The notes below the pieces were generated by a model. The model did no database searches, had not been told where the DNA came from, and worked only from the letters and a program-made list of their open reading frames with translations. DNA of 64,000 nucleotides, taken from contig LR746274.1 of assembly GCA_902729315.2 (NCBI GenBank), forward strand, positions 3,933,037-3,997,036, in the 5' to 3' direction. The position numbers and the translations under genes were made by a program. The DNA comes from Spirodela intermedia. Lineage: Eukaryota > Streptophyta > Magnoliopsida > Alismatales > Araceae. Positions within the stretch are counted from its first letter, which is position 1. Every line of letters begins with the position of its first letter. Below, piece by piece: positions 50,621 to 61,854 of this stretch.

Positions 50621-52748
50621 CATAAAACCATACTTCAAAATTTTAAGTATTTAATAATTAATGAATTTTATCATTTTTACATATGTATGTTGTGTATTTG
50701 AGACCCATACATTGCCATTAAAGGTCCACTAAACCAGTTGTTGGGCCAAACATTTGGCGTAATAAGTTAGAGATAAAAAGGAATCTTTTGCCCAAACTAG
50801 GGTATGATAAGGATAAATCAAAGGGAGCATAAGAAAAAAATGAGAGATAAAGCACAAAAAAACTGAGAAAAAAGTATGAGAAAAGCATATTCAAGGTATG
50901 ATTGATTATATCTAGGATTTTTAGGGTCTTTCTCTTACATTGTTATACGGAGGTAGACACTATTTCTTATTTTTTATTCATTATTTTTTCTAATAATTCC
51001 TGGTATTTAAACTAAAATTTGAATATATAGTGTCTCAACATCTTCAATAAGGAAAGGCTTTGCAGAAAAATCAGGCAAGGATCTAAATTAAGAGCTTAAT
51101 GCCATTTACTGTTTTACTCTTTGTAAAGTGATGATTTTTATAAAAGGGAAGTTGATCTAAAGCACTAAAAAGCAAGATATTTTCCAAAGAAAATAAAGTT
51201 GAAGAAATGAATAGAAGTCATCTAGATAGAGTCAATTTTATGCTTTAAAATGTAGCTCTTAATAAAGAGTTTTTGACAGATGTCCATGGTTTTTGACAAA
51301 TGTAACTTCCACTGACTTCCAAACTTTATAACAAGAGTGGTTAGGCAAAGCTCTAACTATTATGGTTCTGGGCATTTTAGTTTTCTAGGTTGTGTATGGT
51401 AGTGATAGCAAAATTAGAACTGGGGGAAGAGATGTACATATTTCTTAAGTATGCTTCACAAGTTAAATAATACAAGCTATGATTATTAGAGAGGACATGT
51501 GACTCTAATGAGACTTCCAAAATATTGGATGCCATATCTCATGAGGATGTTGATAAGGTTTTAGGTTCTACGTAGAAGGAAATTGATTTTCTATGAAAAA
51601 ATCATACTTGGGAGTACATAGAGACTCTTAAAGATAAGAGAGTCATTGGCAGCAAATATCAATGATGTTAAAGTAAACGTACAATGGCAAAGGGCTATAG
51701 TGAAGCTGAAGATATTAATTATAATTGTATTTTTTTACATATTGTCAAAAATGGTTTTGTTCATTTTTTTATCTTTAATTGTATCAAAATTACGAGCTAT
51801 AGTAGATGAATGTCGAACTAGAATTATGTCATTTTTAAGAACTTTATTTGCAGAAATTTCAAGGTTTTCTTGTAGAAGAAAAAGAGAATCATGTATGTTT
51901 TTATGTTTGTCTCAAATAATATCCAGAAAAGTGGTATAGTAGATCTAATATATTTATGATACAATATAAATTCTAATGAGGTAAATTTTGGCAATTATAT
52001 TTCTATCATAAAGTTGGTAATTAATTCTTTCATTTTATGTTGTCTTATATTGACTACATGTTTATGCAGCAGAAAATAGGACTAAAATTAGCAAAGCTGA
52101 AAATTTTACTCAATACTAAATATGGGTTGAAAGATTTAAAAGTGGCAAAGATTTGACTTAGGTTAAGTAAAAGGTACTATGACATTTTTGGAAGCCAACA
52201 TTACCACTTTAATCTCTGAAAGGAGGAGAAAATATGTCACATCTATCATATTCTAACATAGTAGGCAGCATGTTATGCCTCATGGTTTACCACAAGCATC
52301 ATGTATTGTTAACCTATAATAGTATAAATACAATGAAGTGATTTTTTAAAATACTTGGATGATATGATTAATACATATTTTGAATTTGGTAAAACTTGTA
52401 AAACTATGACAAGTTTTGTTGATTCATATTTTGCAGAAAATTTGGATTACAACAAGTCACTCATTACATTTAGAAGTATTTTGCAATGTGCTACTTTAAT
52501 ATTGATAACAAGATAATTTTAAGTGAAATAAGATAAAAGTATCCAATATTATGATTTTCTTATTTCAATTTATTTTCAAATTCAATAAACACATTCCTAT
52601 TTATAATAACATTTAGTTATTAGTTATTCATTTTTTACTCAAGATAAAAAGATAATTTGGCTAAAGACAAGGGTAATTTGTCTTTATATGTTAATGAGAC
52701 AGTCCTAGATCATCATGTCCCCATCTAGATTCATCAACTTATCTGAGA
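50621..52748. other. AT-rich intergenic DNA without a supported gene
   Basis: Only short ORFs; the longest (97 codons at 51646) has no ATG at its start and no recognisable features. There are hints of decayed coding sequence around 51500-51580, but no family is identifiable. Confidence 0.5.
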
Positions 52749-53905
52749 TATAAAGTCCCCTCCCCTTATTTTTCCTATTCATCTCCTCTCCATCCTCCTT
52801 GAGCTCTCTTTTCTTGAAATTCCTCTCTTCTCTCTCAATTTTTTCTTCTAGGATAGGCATGAAATCATTCATTACTCTTCCTTAGCATTTTAAATTTTTT
52901 GTTTAGTTTTTTTGTTAATCTTTGTGGCTTTCCTCTTCTCCCTTTCACTCTTTCTACCTTGGTGATAGATGGGAAGATGAGAAGAAGTCTTCAATTTTCT
53001 TATGTTTTTGGCATGTGCCTCCTCTCACTCCATCTCTATTCTCTATTAGTTTGTCTTGTACTCATTCACACAGTTATTCTGACATTCTCCCATCCTTTTG
53101 TTCCATTCTCAACTTTTCATTTCCATCTGACACCAGCATCCTCCCACTAGTGACTTTTCACCTTTATATAAAGTTTTTCCTCTTTTCCTCTTCTTTCTTT
53201 CTCTCCTTTTCACTATTTTTTCATTATAAAATGATACTTTTTCTATTTTCGATCAGCCTTTGTTTTTATATTCACTAGAAATTTTGATTTTCTCAAATCA
53301 ATGAGTGACTTTCTTTGGCATGAGTTCTTGAATTTTCCATTGAGCTTTCACTTTTCTTGAATCATTTTCTCTCTCATCTTACATCTAATCTTCTAATCAC
53401 TCCTCTACTTTTATTTTCAATCTAGGTTTTGTTCCATTTTCATTTAGTTCATGAGAAATATTGATCTTTCTAGCAATTACTCTCTCTCTCTCTCTCAACA
53501 ACTCTTCTAGTAGTGAACTTCTCTCTCCACTCACATTTTTTCTTTAGTTTCCAACTATTTTTCTCTCCTCTCATTTGTTCTTTTCTTGCTTATCTTCACA
53601 TTTTAAAAATTACTTTTCAGTATTTTTCTTTCATTTCTCCTCACCTTTTGCTGAAAATCTCTCTCATTGGGAAAAACCTTCTATCAATAAAAACTCTCTT
53701 GATCTTGATTTTCCTTTTATTTCTTTTTGCCTCTCCATCTCTTTCATGTGTCATGATTAACCAGTCAACTCCTTTTAATGGGTTGTCTCTTCTATCTTCT
53801 CTCGTCACACTATTCTACTTCTTTCTTTTTCATATCACCCCCTTTCTTGTCTCTCCAAATTTTCTCTTTCTCACTTATTTCCCCTCTCTCCTATCCCTCT
53901 TATGT
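52749..53905 (+). other. 1.15-kb pyrimidine-rich tract preceded by a TATA-like sequence
   Basis: After TATAAAG at 52749-52755 the plus strand is almost entirely T and C for more than a kilobase, with very few purine runs. Its ORFs (131, 118 and 83 codons) are strings of Phe, Leu and Ser produced by composition. It ends at an AT-rich junction near 53905, some 650 bp from the copia remnant. Confidence 0.7.
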
Positions 53906-54559
53906 TGAAGTATTATATATATGAGATTTGATGATGATAAAAAATATTAAAATATGCCTAGTTCTAGATATATATGATAAAAGAGTAGACATGAAAGTAT
54001 TCAAATAGAGTATTAAATAATATTTTAAATGTTCATATGATAATTTATGAATATACTTATGACTGGTACTACATAATTTATGTATTTAATTGATTTCATT
54101 GCATAAAATTATCATGTTACAAATTGATTTGAAAAATCTTAGTATATACATAAACTATCATGATGAGAAATCAAGTAATTGTGTCACTCAAATTTATTGA
54201 TGCATTTAATTTCAATACTTACAAGTGGAAACTTTAGCTATGAATAATTCATTTAATATTTGTTCAACCGTACATATACATGATGGCTGTTTTTAACATG
54301 AGTTAAATATTATTGACAAACATTTGAATTATATATTGATGATTCTCGGTATAAATCCTATAACTAAGAACAAATGGAAGGAGATACATTCTTCAGATAT
54401 ACTAATATATTAAGATAGTGTTCCATAGTATTCTTGACTTGTAAGTGTAGAATAACTTGTATCACATGATTCATTAATTTCACTTAAGGATCTTATCTGT
54501 TTTAGAGGATTTTATGGATCTAAACTTGAGTAGTTGTGGCAATTAAAATTATTAGAATT

Positions 54560-56740
54560 TCTTGAAGCCTCTCTCCAAGGTGAGCTAGATGATGTAGGAA
54601 CTTGAAATGTCGATTCTTATTAGAGTTATATATATATTTCTATTTTCATAAGAACATATTTGATGAAATAAATTTTAGCTCTAATTTTAGTTACTATTAT
54701 CATCTAATATAACATCATAATAAATTAATAATTTCATATTTTTAGGATTACATAAACAATAGCCCTTATGCTCATTGCTATAGTAGAGAAAAATAAATTT
54801 ATAGCCTTTCTTATTTATTTTTTCATGATTATCAGCATTAATTCATGCATATGAAGCACAATCAAAAAGTTTCATATGACTATAACGTTTGACTTACAAT
54901 GACATCATACATCAAAGAAGTTATTCATGATTATCTTTTCAAAAAAATATTCAAAAGATAAGTAGATGTTGTCAACTTTAGCCCAAAATTTATTTGGAAG
55001 ATGCTTCTCACAAAGCATATATTTAAAGCCATCTCTACTATTATTCTATTTCTAGCAACAATTTTTCTCTAGAGTCTTCAAACATTTAGCTGCCTTTGAT
55101 TGCCATAATTTTTACAAAATAACTCAACTTATTAGATATAGACTTGCATTTGAATCAAATGGATCAAGTGTTTGAATGAGAAAAAATACCCAACTCATGT
55201 GTGTAAAATTATGAATAATTAATAGAAAATACAAACCACGTATGGAATCCTCCTCAGACCATATATATCAGCATGTAATGATTCACTAGGAAATCTTGCT
55301 CTCCGAGATTTTTCTATTAGAAAGAATAATTGGTGTTCTTTCTGTAAGCACACTCTTCACACCATTCATTATTTGCTGAAAGAGAGAGTAAATTTGAAAC
55401 TATATACTTATATTATAATAATTTTATTGTATTAAATTTTAAATATTTATAGTGCAAATGTCAAAAAAAACAATGATCATTCTCTTTAGTAATCAGCTTA
55501 ATTTCAATACGTTTTAAAATTTCAAGAGAAAATATCATATTTTCAACCCTTAGGAATCAACATAGGAGCCATGTCATTTTTATTATACTTCATAACACAT
55601 TTACCATCTTCAAAATGAATAATATATCTACACTTCAACAATTGACCCACACTAATTAAATTGTGTTGCAATTTTAGAAGAAAATATACATCATAAATGA
55701 AAGTATTTGTTCCTGATTTGGTATGAAGAGCAATTGTACCAATGTCTTCAATTTGCACATTATTTTCATCACTAATTGTAACATCACATTTCATTGGTGT
55801 ATCAATATTCTGAAATAAAATTTCTTTTCCCATTATAGGCTTGCTGCAACCACTATTAACAAATTAGATGTTCAATTTACTTATAATTGAAGATCCAAAA
55901 GTAAAAAATAAATCATTTTGATTCTTCTTGTCACAACAATTTGTTTTAATATGCCCATGCTTTTAAAAAAAATCAAACATTGTCTTAGAAATCTCATCTT
56001 CAATATTTCTTGTTATTTTGTCTCATCCCAATAATATGGTTCAATATGTACATATTTCTTACAAAATCGATATTGCATCATCTTATAATTTGATTTTTGA
56101 TTTTTATTATTTTCACAATCATGCCTTTGTTGTCCATAATTAAATCTATCTTGACCTTTTCTACAGCCTTAGTTATGATATTTACTCTATCCCTATTACT
56201 ATTATCATGTCATTGATTAGAAGTAACTACACCATTTGAAAATGTTTCTCTAGAATTTTTTCCATACGTCTTTCATCTTTTCTTCATGTGTCCATAAGGA
56301 TCCCATTAATTCATTTTGAGTATAAATACACAAATCTTTAGACTCTTCCATAGTAGCAACAACACGATGAAATTTAGATGGAAGACTTCTCAAGAAAAAT
56401 TCAATAATTTTCTATTCTGAAATATCTATGGTATTATTCTCGATTGATTAATGATAATTAAAAAACGAGAAAAAAAAATCTAAATAGATTTACTAGATTT
56501 TATATAAAAAAATCAAATTCCCTACAAAGAGTTTGAAATTTTAAAGCCATCTTATGGCATTAAAAAAATATCTGAATTTCTTTACCATCATGTTTAGGAC
56601 TCTTTCCTTCTTTACAACCATTCTCTACTAAATCTCTTAAGTCTTGTGAAATAAAAAATATTTTCATCTTAATACTTAAAAAGTTGTAGTTTATTTCATT
56701 AAAAGGACATAACATGCTAGGAGAGGTTGAGGGGGTTGAT
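54560..56740 (-). mobile_element. Decayed Ty1/copia-type retrotransposon (gag to integrase)
   Basis: Reading the minus strand from 56740 down, with many stops and frame changes, one meets the start of copia gag (near 56680, DLRDLVENG), a LRSLPSKFH block (near 56390), ESKDL and GSLWTHEEKM (near 56300), a degenerate zinc knuckle with K.GHIKTNC (near 55960), the region after the protease (ORF 55833-55543 with HNLISVGQLLKC and FEDGKC), the integrase entry CEECAYRKN (near 55350) and LHADIYG (near 55270), and the post-integrase block with INKKGYKFIFLYYSNEHKGY (near 54790). No reverse transcriptase or RNase H and no LTR pair were found. It is a dead, truncated insertion. Confidence 0.85.
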
Positions 56741-59187
56741 TATGTGTTGGTTGTCCTGTTTTAATGCATGAAAAATAAAAATATTTATTTATGGACCTTC
56801 TAAATGAATATTAGTGTAAGTTCAGGTCGTACCTCAAGGATGGTGAGAGTTAATTTTAATAGGTTTATAATTTTCTAACAAGGAAGATGATTCAAAAGAA
56901 AGGAATAAAAATGAATGGGATGAGATGAATGATAAAACATTCTTTTCACTACTTACAATCCTCTTCAGCAATTAATTTTGGTTTCTATTTTTCTTATCAT
57001 CTTCAAATAAAATAAAAGAGGGTTTTAATGGTGAGAAGATTAAATCAAGAATGCAAGAAAATATATTATAAATTATGGTATGAAAAGAGGGGAAGGGCAA
57101 CTTTCACTTGAGTAGATTCCATTGACTTATGAATATTTTGAAATATTTGAAGTGAAGATCCAAAATAAATTCAAATTAGTGAACTAAAAATATACCTTGG
57201 TTGTCAATAATAAACTAGAAAAAAAATGCTAAAGTAAATCAAAGTTAGCAATCATCACGCAGTAAGAGTCCTTAGAAATTTTTTGATTAAAATATTAATA
57301 TTTAATTAAATATTAGAAATTTGAATGGAAATATTTTTCTTTCATTGTCTATAACCCAAGGACAATAAAAGATAGTGCAATAAATTATAATTAAAATTTA
57401 ATTAAATTTTCAATGATGAAAACTTAGAATGAAATGAAAGATCTCTCCTTTCTTTGTCTATCACCCAAGAAAATGAGAAGAACATAACATTTAGATTAAA
57501 TAAAATCGAGAAAGGTTCTTTTTGTTCAATGTTTGTCACCAAAGTACAGAAAATAAATGAAATAACACAGTAATACAAAATAAAATTACAAATAACTCTA
57601 TTGAACACAATCAGCTAGTCTTGAGATCTACCTTCCTCTTCACCTTGCTCTTCAGCCTTCTTCCTTACCTTTGGTCCGTCCACCAATTAGTCAACCCTTT
57701 CTCTCCCTCCTTTCCTTCTTTTTATTGCTGCCAAGGGTTATGGCTTGATGACAGTTATATCCTAACTACCTATTGCATAACGACCTCCGATTTTAGTAGA
57801 AAATTGGTTGTTTCCTTGATCCTAAAAATTTAATATTTCTTCTCAGCATTAAAAAATAAAATAAGCTCTAATAAAGTAGGTTAGAATAAGAAACACAATA
57901 AAATTATTTTTGAAATTTTTTACACATTTTCATTATAGTGCCCAAATCATATTTCCTTCAAAAAATTGACAAATATGTTCATGCATATCTCCATACGTTC
58001 ATTCATAATTTGAACTGGAAAAATTATCAAAAATTGTTAAATAGAATAATAGTTTATTAATTATATTTATCACCAAATTCATATCATTTCATGAGAATCA
58101 CATGACATTTACATTATTTTTACCTTACTTTGCATCTGAAAATGGAACATTATCGAGGGTTAACATTTGTGAGACCCAAGGTCAACGGTATTACCTCTTA
58201 ACAAAAACTTTACACAAAACTTTCACACTCCTTGCTACGACAAATAAATCTTCACAAATGCTTTAAAACTTCAACAACTTCATTTTTAATCTCTTTAATG
58301 TTGCTGCAATCTCCATGACAAGAAAACAGCCAATACATGAATTGGGTGACGAAAGAATGGTGGACAAATATGGTGGATGGAGTTAGAAAGGCAATAAATT
58401 GAAGACGGGTAGCAGTGGTGGCAAAGCAAGATGGCGGCGAATAGATTGCCACCCTCTCAACCTCTCCTTTCCAAAGCACAGCTGGTTTACCCTCACGGCC
58501 TCTCCTTGATAGAGCAAAATAGGTAAACTTTACAAATTATTCTCTAGTCTTGTTGTAGCATTATGAGAGTATTTTATAAGACTCTTGTTGTAGCATTAAA
58601 GGAAATCACTCTTAAATGGGCTTGGGCCAGTGCACTATCAACGTTGTCATTGGCTCCCACTCCTTTGTTCCTCCTTTACTTTCCCAAAGTGGGAAGAACT
58701 AGATTCTGTCGAGTGTGCATAGATCCATACTAATAATGCTGGAGAGGACTTTGGTCAATGTGTTGTAGCTCCTCCTGAGAGACTTAGATTAAATGGACTT
58801 AGATTCTACGTACTTAGATTCACAAGAAAATTAATTAAATGGATCAACTCCAAGAAACCCCATTCAATTTTACAAAGTTAGAAGGTTACGAATCTTTAAA
58901 TTAACATAAAACCTGTATAGATGTGTTCAATCAAGATTTTTTTCCCTCTCATAGAGAACACCAGTTTAACTGGCAATATCAGATTCTAAAGACTAATCTA
59001 CTCTAATCAATGGGGACAGGTGTTCCGACAAATGATGAACAAGAACAGGATAAACAAATTCAGAAAGTTTTACCATAAACAGACCAATCCACAACATGCT
59101 TCCTTAAAGAAAGTTATGGTTTCTAGAGGGATAAAAGGAAATACTCGAGGAGAGAATTTCAAGATTTACTGTTGCAAGTCAAGCCGA
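56741..59187. other. AT-rich intergenic DNA without a supported gene
   Basis: Only short ORFs without ATG starts or recognisable motifs. Part of it may be further retrotransposon sequence upstream of the copia gag (its leader or LTR), which I could not prove. Confidence 0.5.
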
Positions 59188-59686
59188 CTAGTAGGATAAC
59201 TTATGGCCCCTGATTGATATGTACTTCTTGACAAAGATGTGAATGTTCTCCGCACAGGCCTGAGCCTGCGGTGTCCTCAGCAGCTTCTCCAGCATCGCAA
59301 ACTCATGGGCTGTTATTGTACTCAAAAGCCGAGACGTCCACATTCACCTTCCACAACTCCAAGTAGCTGGTGGCTTGGTCCCTCATCCGGTCATTCCCTG
59401 CAAATTCAATGGCGGGTCCTGGGGAGGCAGGAGAGGGTTTGTGGCCCGGTGTTCCTGGCTGAAATCCTCACCCAAGAAAAGTCTCCAACCCATAATGCCC
59501 ATGGGCTTGTCATATGAGTTGGCCAGTCTAATCTCTGAACAAGTAGGGATGCTGCCGATGAAGAAAGGTTACATCAGAACCTCTGCCACCATCTTCAACG
59601 GATCAAGAATTCTCCCCGCTTTGACTACCTTCTGGGCCACAAAACCTGCAATGTTGACGCTACAGCTCACAGGCAGCAGAACACAT
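59188..59686 (-). pseudogene. Carboxylesterase (CXE11/CXE16 type) pseudogene, exon 2 region
   Basis: On the minus strand an AG acceptor (59687-59688) is followed by RCVLLPVSCSVNIAGFVAQK, LDPLKMVAEVLM, a TAA stop, PFFIGSIPT, SEIRLANSY, DKPM, then frame changes, AHEFAMLEKLLRTPQAQAC, and the ending ISIRGHKLSY with TAG at 59188-59190. This is the C-terminal exon of the same carboxylesterase family as 47954-48735, joined in life after EPSR with the same intron phase. The nucleophile motif GVSCG is PVSCS, and a premature stop and several frameshifts abolish function. No exon 1 is seen at higher coordinates, where it should lie. Confidence 0.85.
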
Positions 59687-60669
59687 CTGTGTCCTGAAAT
59701 GAAATTAACACAAAGTCATACCCAACAAGAATAAATGATGAGTATAAATAAAACTAGGAATTTTCTCTAAAGCCTAGGTTGTTCTTTATGAGACTCTGCG
59801 ATTATTGGAATTTCTAGTTCCTTCGGTTAGATTCTTCTAACTGTTGTCCCATTTTTTATTTTTATATTTCAATGATGCTTACAAGTATTGGAGAAGGTTT
59901 TCAGCCATTTGGATGCGACAAAGATAATGTTCTAAGAGTGGAACTAAGGAAGAAATAGGAGTCCTGAAAAAATTCAGAAACGTTTAAAATCATATAGAAA
60001 TGAAATGAGTGAAGTTCGATGATGATAACGGATTCATTCACAAATTTCTATAAACAGTGAAAAATAATTCTCTAAATTCCAGAAGTATTCTGAAAAAGTA
60101 ATACTAGTGACGAAATAGATGTGTTTCCACGGGATACCCTAACTTTGTGAAATAGAACCAAGAAAATGATAAACAAAACGTCCATCAAGGAGACCTTCAT
60201 CTAGTTCATTTAGAATAATGCCAAACTAGATTCTAGTTTGACCTTAATATATTTGGAAGGAGAAACTCACCGATACTCTCATGATTTCATGTCGGGATAT
60301 GAACAAATACTGGCTTACCAGTTCCATAGATTTTCATGCCAACAAAGAAGAAACGTACCCCCTATTCGAACGTAATTTTATCACCGCATTTTATGATAAT
60401 ATTAAGGGTTTCATAACTTAGATGTGTAGACATTTGGGATATCATCTTTACTCTTTAGGTTACATAATTATTATGGGGAGAAAACTATGAAGGGGCCTTA
60501 GCAAGCCCTGAGTTGCGCTTGAGTTGAATAGACCTCTGTAAAATAGAAGTTTAGTCCATCATTAGGAATTCTTCGTTGTTTTGTTCCACATGATTAAATC
60601 ATTTATGTTAATAGAAATGCTTTAATGATGGGGATCGAAGAAGTGGGCCAGCGCCTCTACATCGTCAGC
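59687..60669. other. Intergenic DNA between the carboxylesterase fragment and copy B
   Basis: No ORF or recognisable protein trace. An intact carboxylesterase gene would have its intron and exon 1 here, but I found no match to them. Confidence 0.5.
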
Positions 60670-60843
60670 ACATCAGCCTAGGCCATTAAGACATAATTTC
60701 CTTTCTTAAGGATCTATTTCTTTATTTAGCATCGGAGAATGATTATGAATACTCTCGTAACATAACCATAGAGACGGAGATAGAGAGAGTCATTTAAGGT
60801 TTTTCCTCGTATCTCTCCGAAGGAGAGGCTGCGAGGGTCAGTT

Positions 60844-61284
60844 ATGCAGCACCACCGCCACCACCGTCATCCAACATCATCATCGTCCACTGTCGCCTTC
60901 ATCCGCCACCTTCATCTGTCGCCCCGGTCTTTCCGCCTTCGCCCGCCTTCTGCCCACCGCCGTCCGTCTGCAGTCAGTCGCCATCGCTGCCGCCATCCGT
61001 CACCGCTGCCACTGTCCACCACAATCATTATCTGCCGCCGCCTCCCTCCACCGTTCTCCAGCAACCAGCGTCGCCCGTCCGCCGTCCATCATCTTTGCTG
61101 CCGTCAATCGCCGCCGCCCGCTCCACTCGTTCCGCCGCCGCCCAATCCGCCCTGTCCACACGAATTCCCGTTCCCTTCTTACCGACTATGGTTTAAGTCC
61201 CTGCCGGTTTGTGAACCAGGACCTGCCGGCCCAAACCAGTTCGGCCACCTGGGCCGAGCCAGACCGCCTCCACGACCGCCTTAA
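60844..61284 (+). other. CCG-rich His/Pro/Arg ORF in copy B (146 codons)
   Basis: This is the counterpart of 42886-43236, starting with the same MQHHRHHRH. It is longer because indels keep the frame open further. It is low-complexity and probably non-coding. Confidence 0.3.
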
Positions 61285-61429
61285 CAAGTCAATGATCAAC
61301 AATACGGATCGTCTCACCATATTTGTGGACTCCATTGATTCCGAAGTCAGAACGTGGAGATTTTTCGTGGCGGAAAATATTCTAATCTTATAGCAGCCGA
61401 AGGAATTTGGTGAGAAGGGTTTCCTCTTC

Positions 61430-61436
61430 TATAAAT
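61430..61436 (+). promoter_or_regulatory. TATA box of glycine-rich gene copy B
   Basis: TATAAAT lies 75 bp before the ATG at 61505, matching the position and context of 49601-49607. Confidence 0.5.
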
Positions 61437-61504
61437 TACGGCAACGGCCATCCAATGATTTCGAATCCTCTCCTTACGGAGTTCGATCCCTCGACGACCA
61501 TCCA

Positions 61505-61854
61505 ATGATCCCTCGAAGAAAACCGGCGCTCTGTATTCTGTTGCTGTCGCTTCTGCTGGTAGCTGAGATTGCGGTGGCGAAGCCGTACGGCGGAGGAGCA
61601 GGGGCCCGTGGGGGGCCAGTCGGAGGAGGAGCAGGGGCCCTGCGGGGCCAGTCGGAGGAGGAGGAGCAGGAGGAGCAGTAGGAGCAGGAGGAGGAAGCCG
61701 TGGGGGCGGAGGCAGAGGCGGAGGCGAAGGAGGAACCGGCGGCGAAGGCAGCCGTGACGTTGACGGGGATGTGTCGATAAGCGGAGGATCCCTTGGGTCC
61801 AGCTACCGCTGGGGCTTCTTCCTTCCTGTCGCCATTTTCCGTCTCTTCTGCTGA
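61505..61854 (+). pseudogene. Glycine-rich secreted protein gene, copy B (frameshifted)
   Basis: An ATG at 61505 opens a frame with a signal peptide (ALCILLLSLLLVAEIAVA) and a Gly-rich start (GGGAGARGGPVGGG). A 30-bp unit is then duplicated, but the second unit is 29 bp ('ccctgcggggccagtc' for 'cccgtggggggccagtc'). The frame shifts into Glu/Gln codons and stops at a TAG near 61680. The original frame resumes as Gly-rich sequence and ends WGFFLPVAIFRLFC with TGA at 61852-61854, like the intact copy. The TATA box at 61430 is preserved. A truncated secreted product of about 58 residues could still be made. Confidence 0.7.

Noticed and set aside
52899-53908. Four Phe/Leu/Ser-rich ORFs that look like membrane proteins
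   Set aside because: They follow from the pyrimidine composition (TTT, CTT, TCT codons); no family match and frames overlap.
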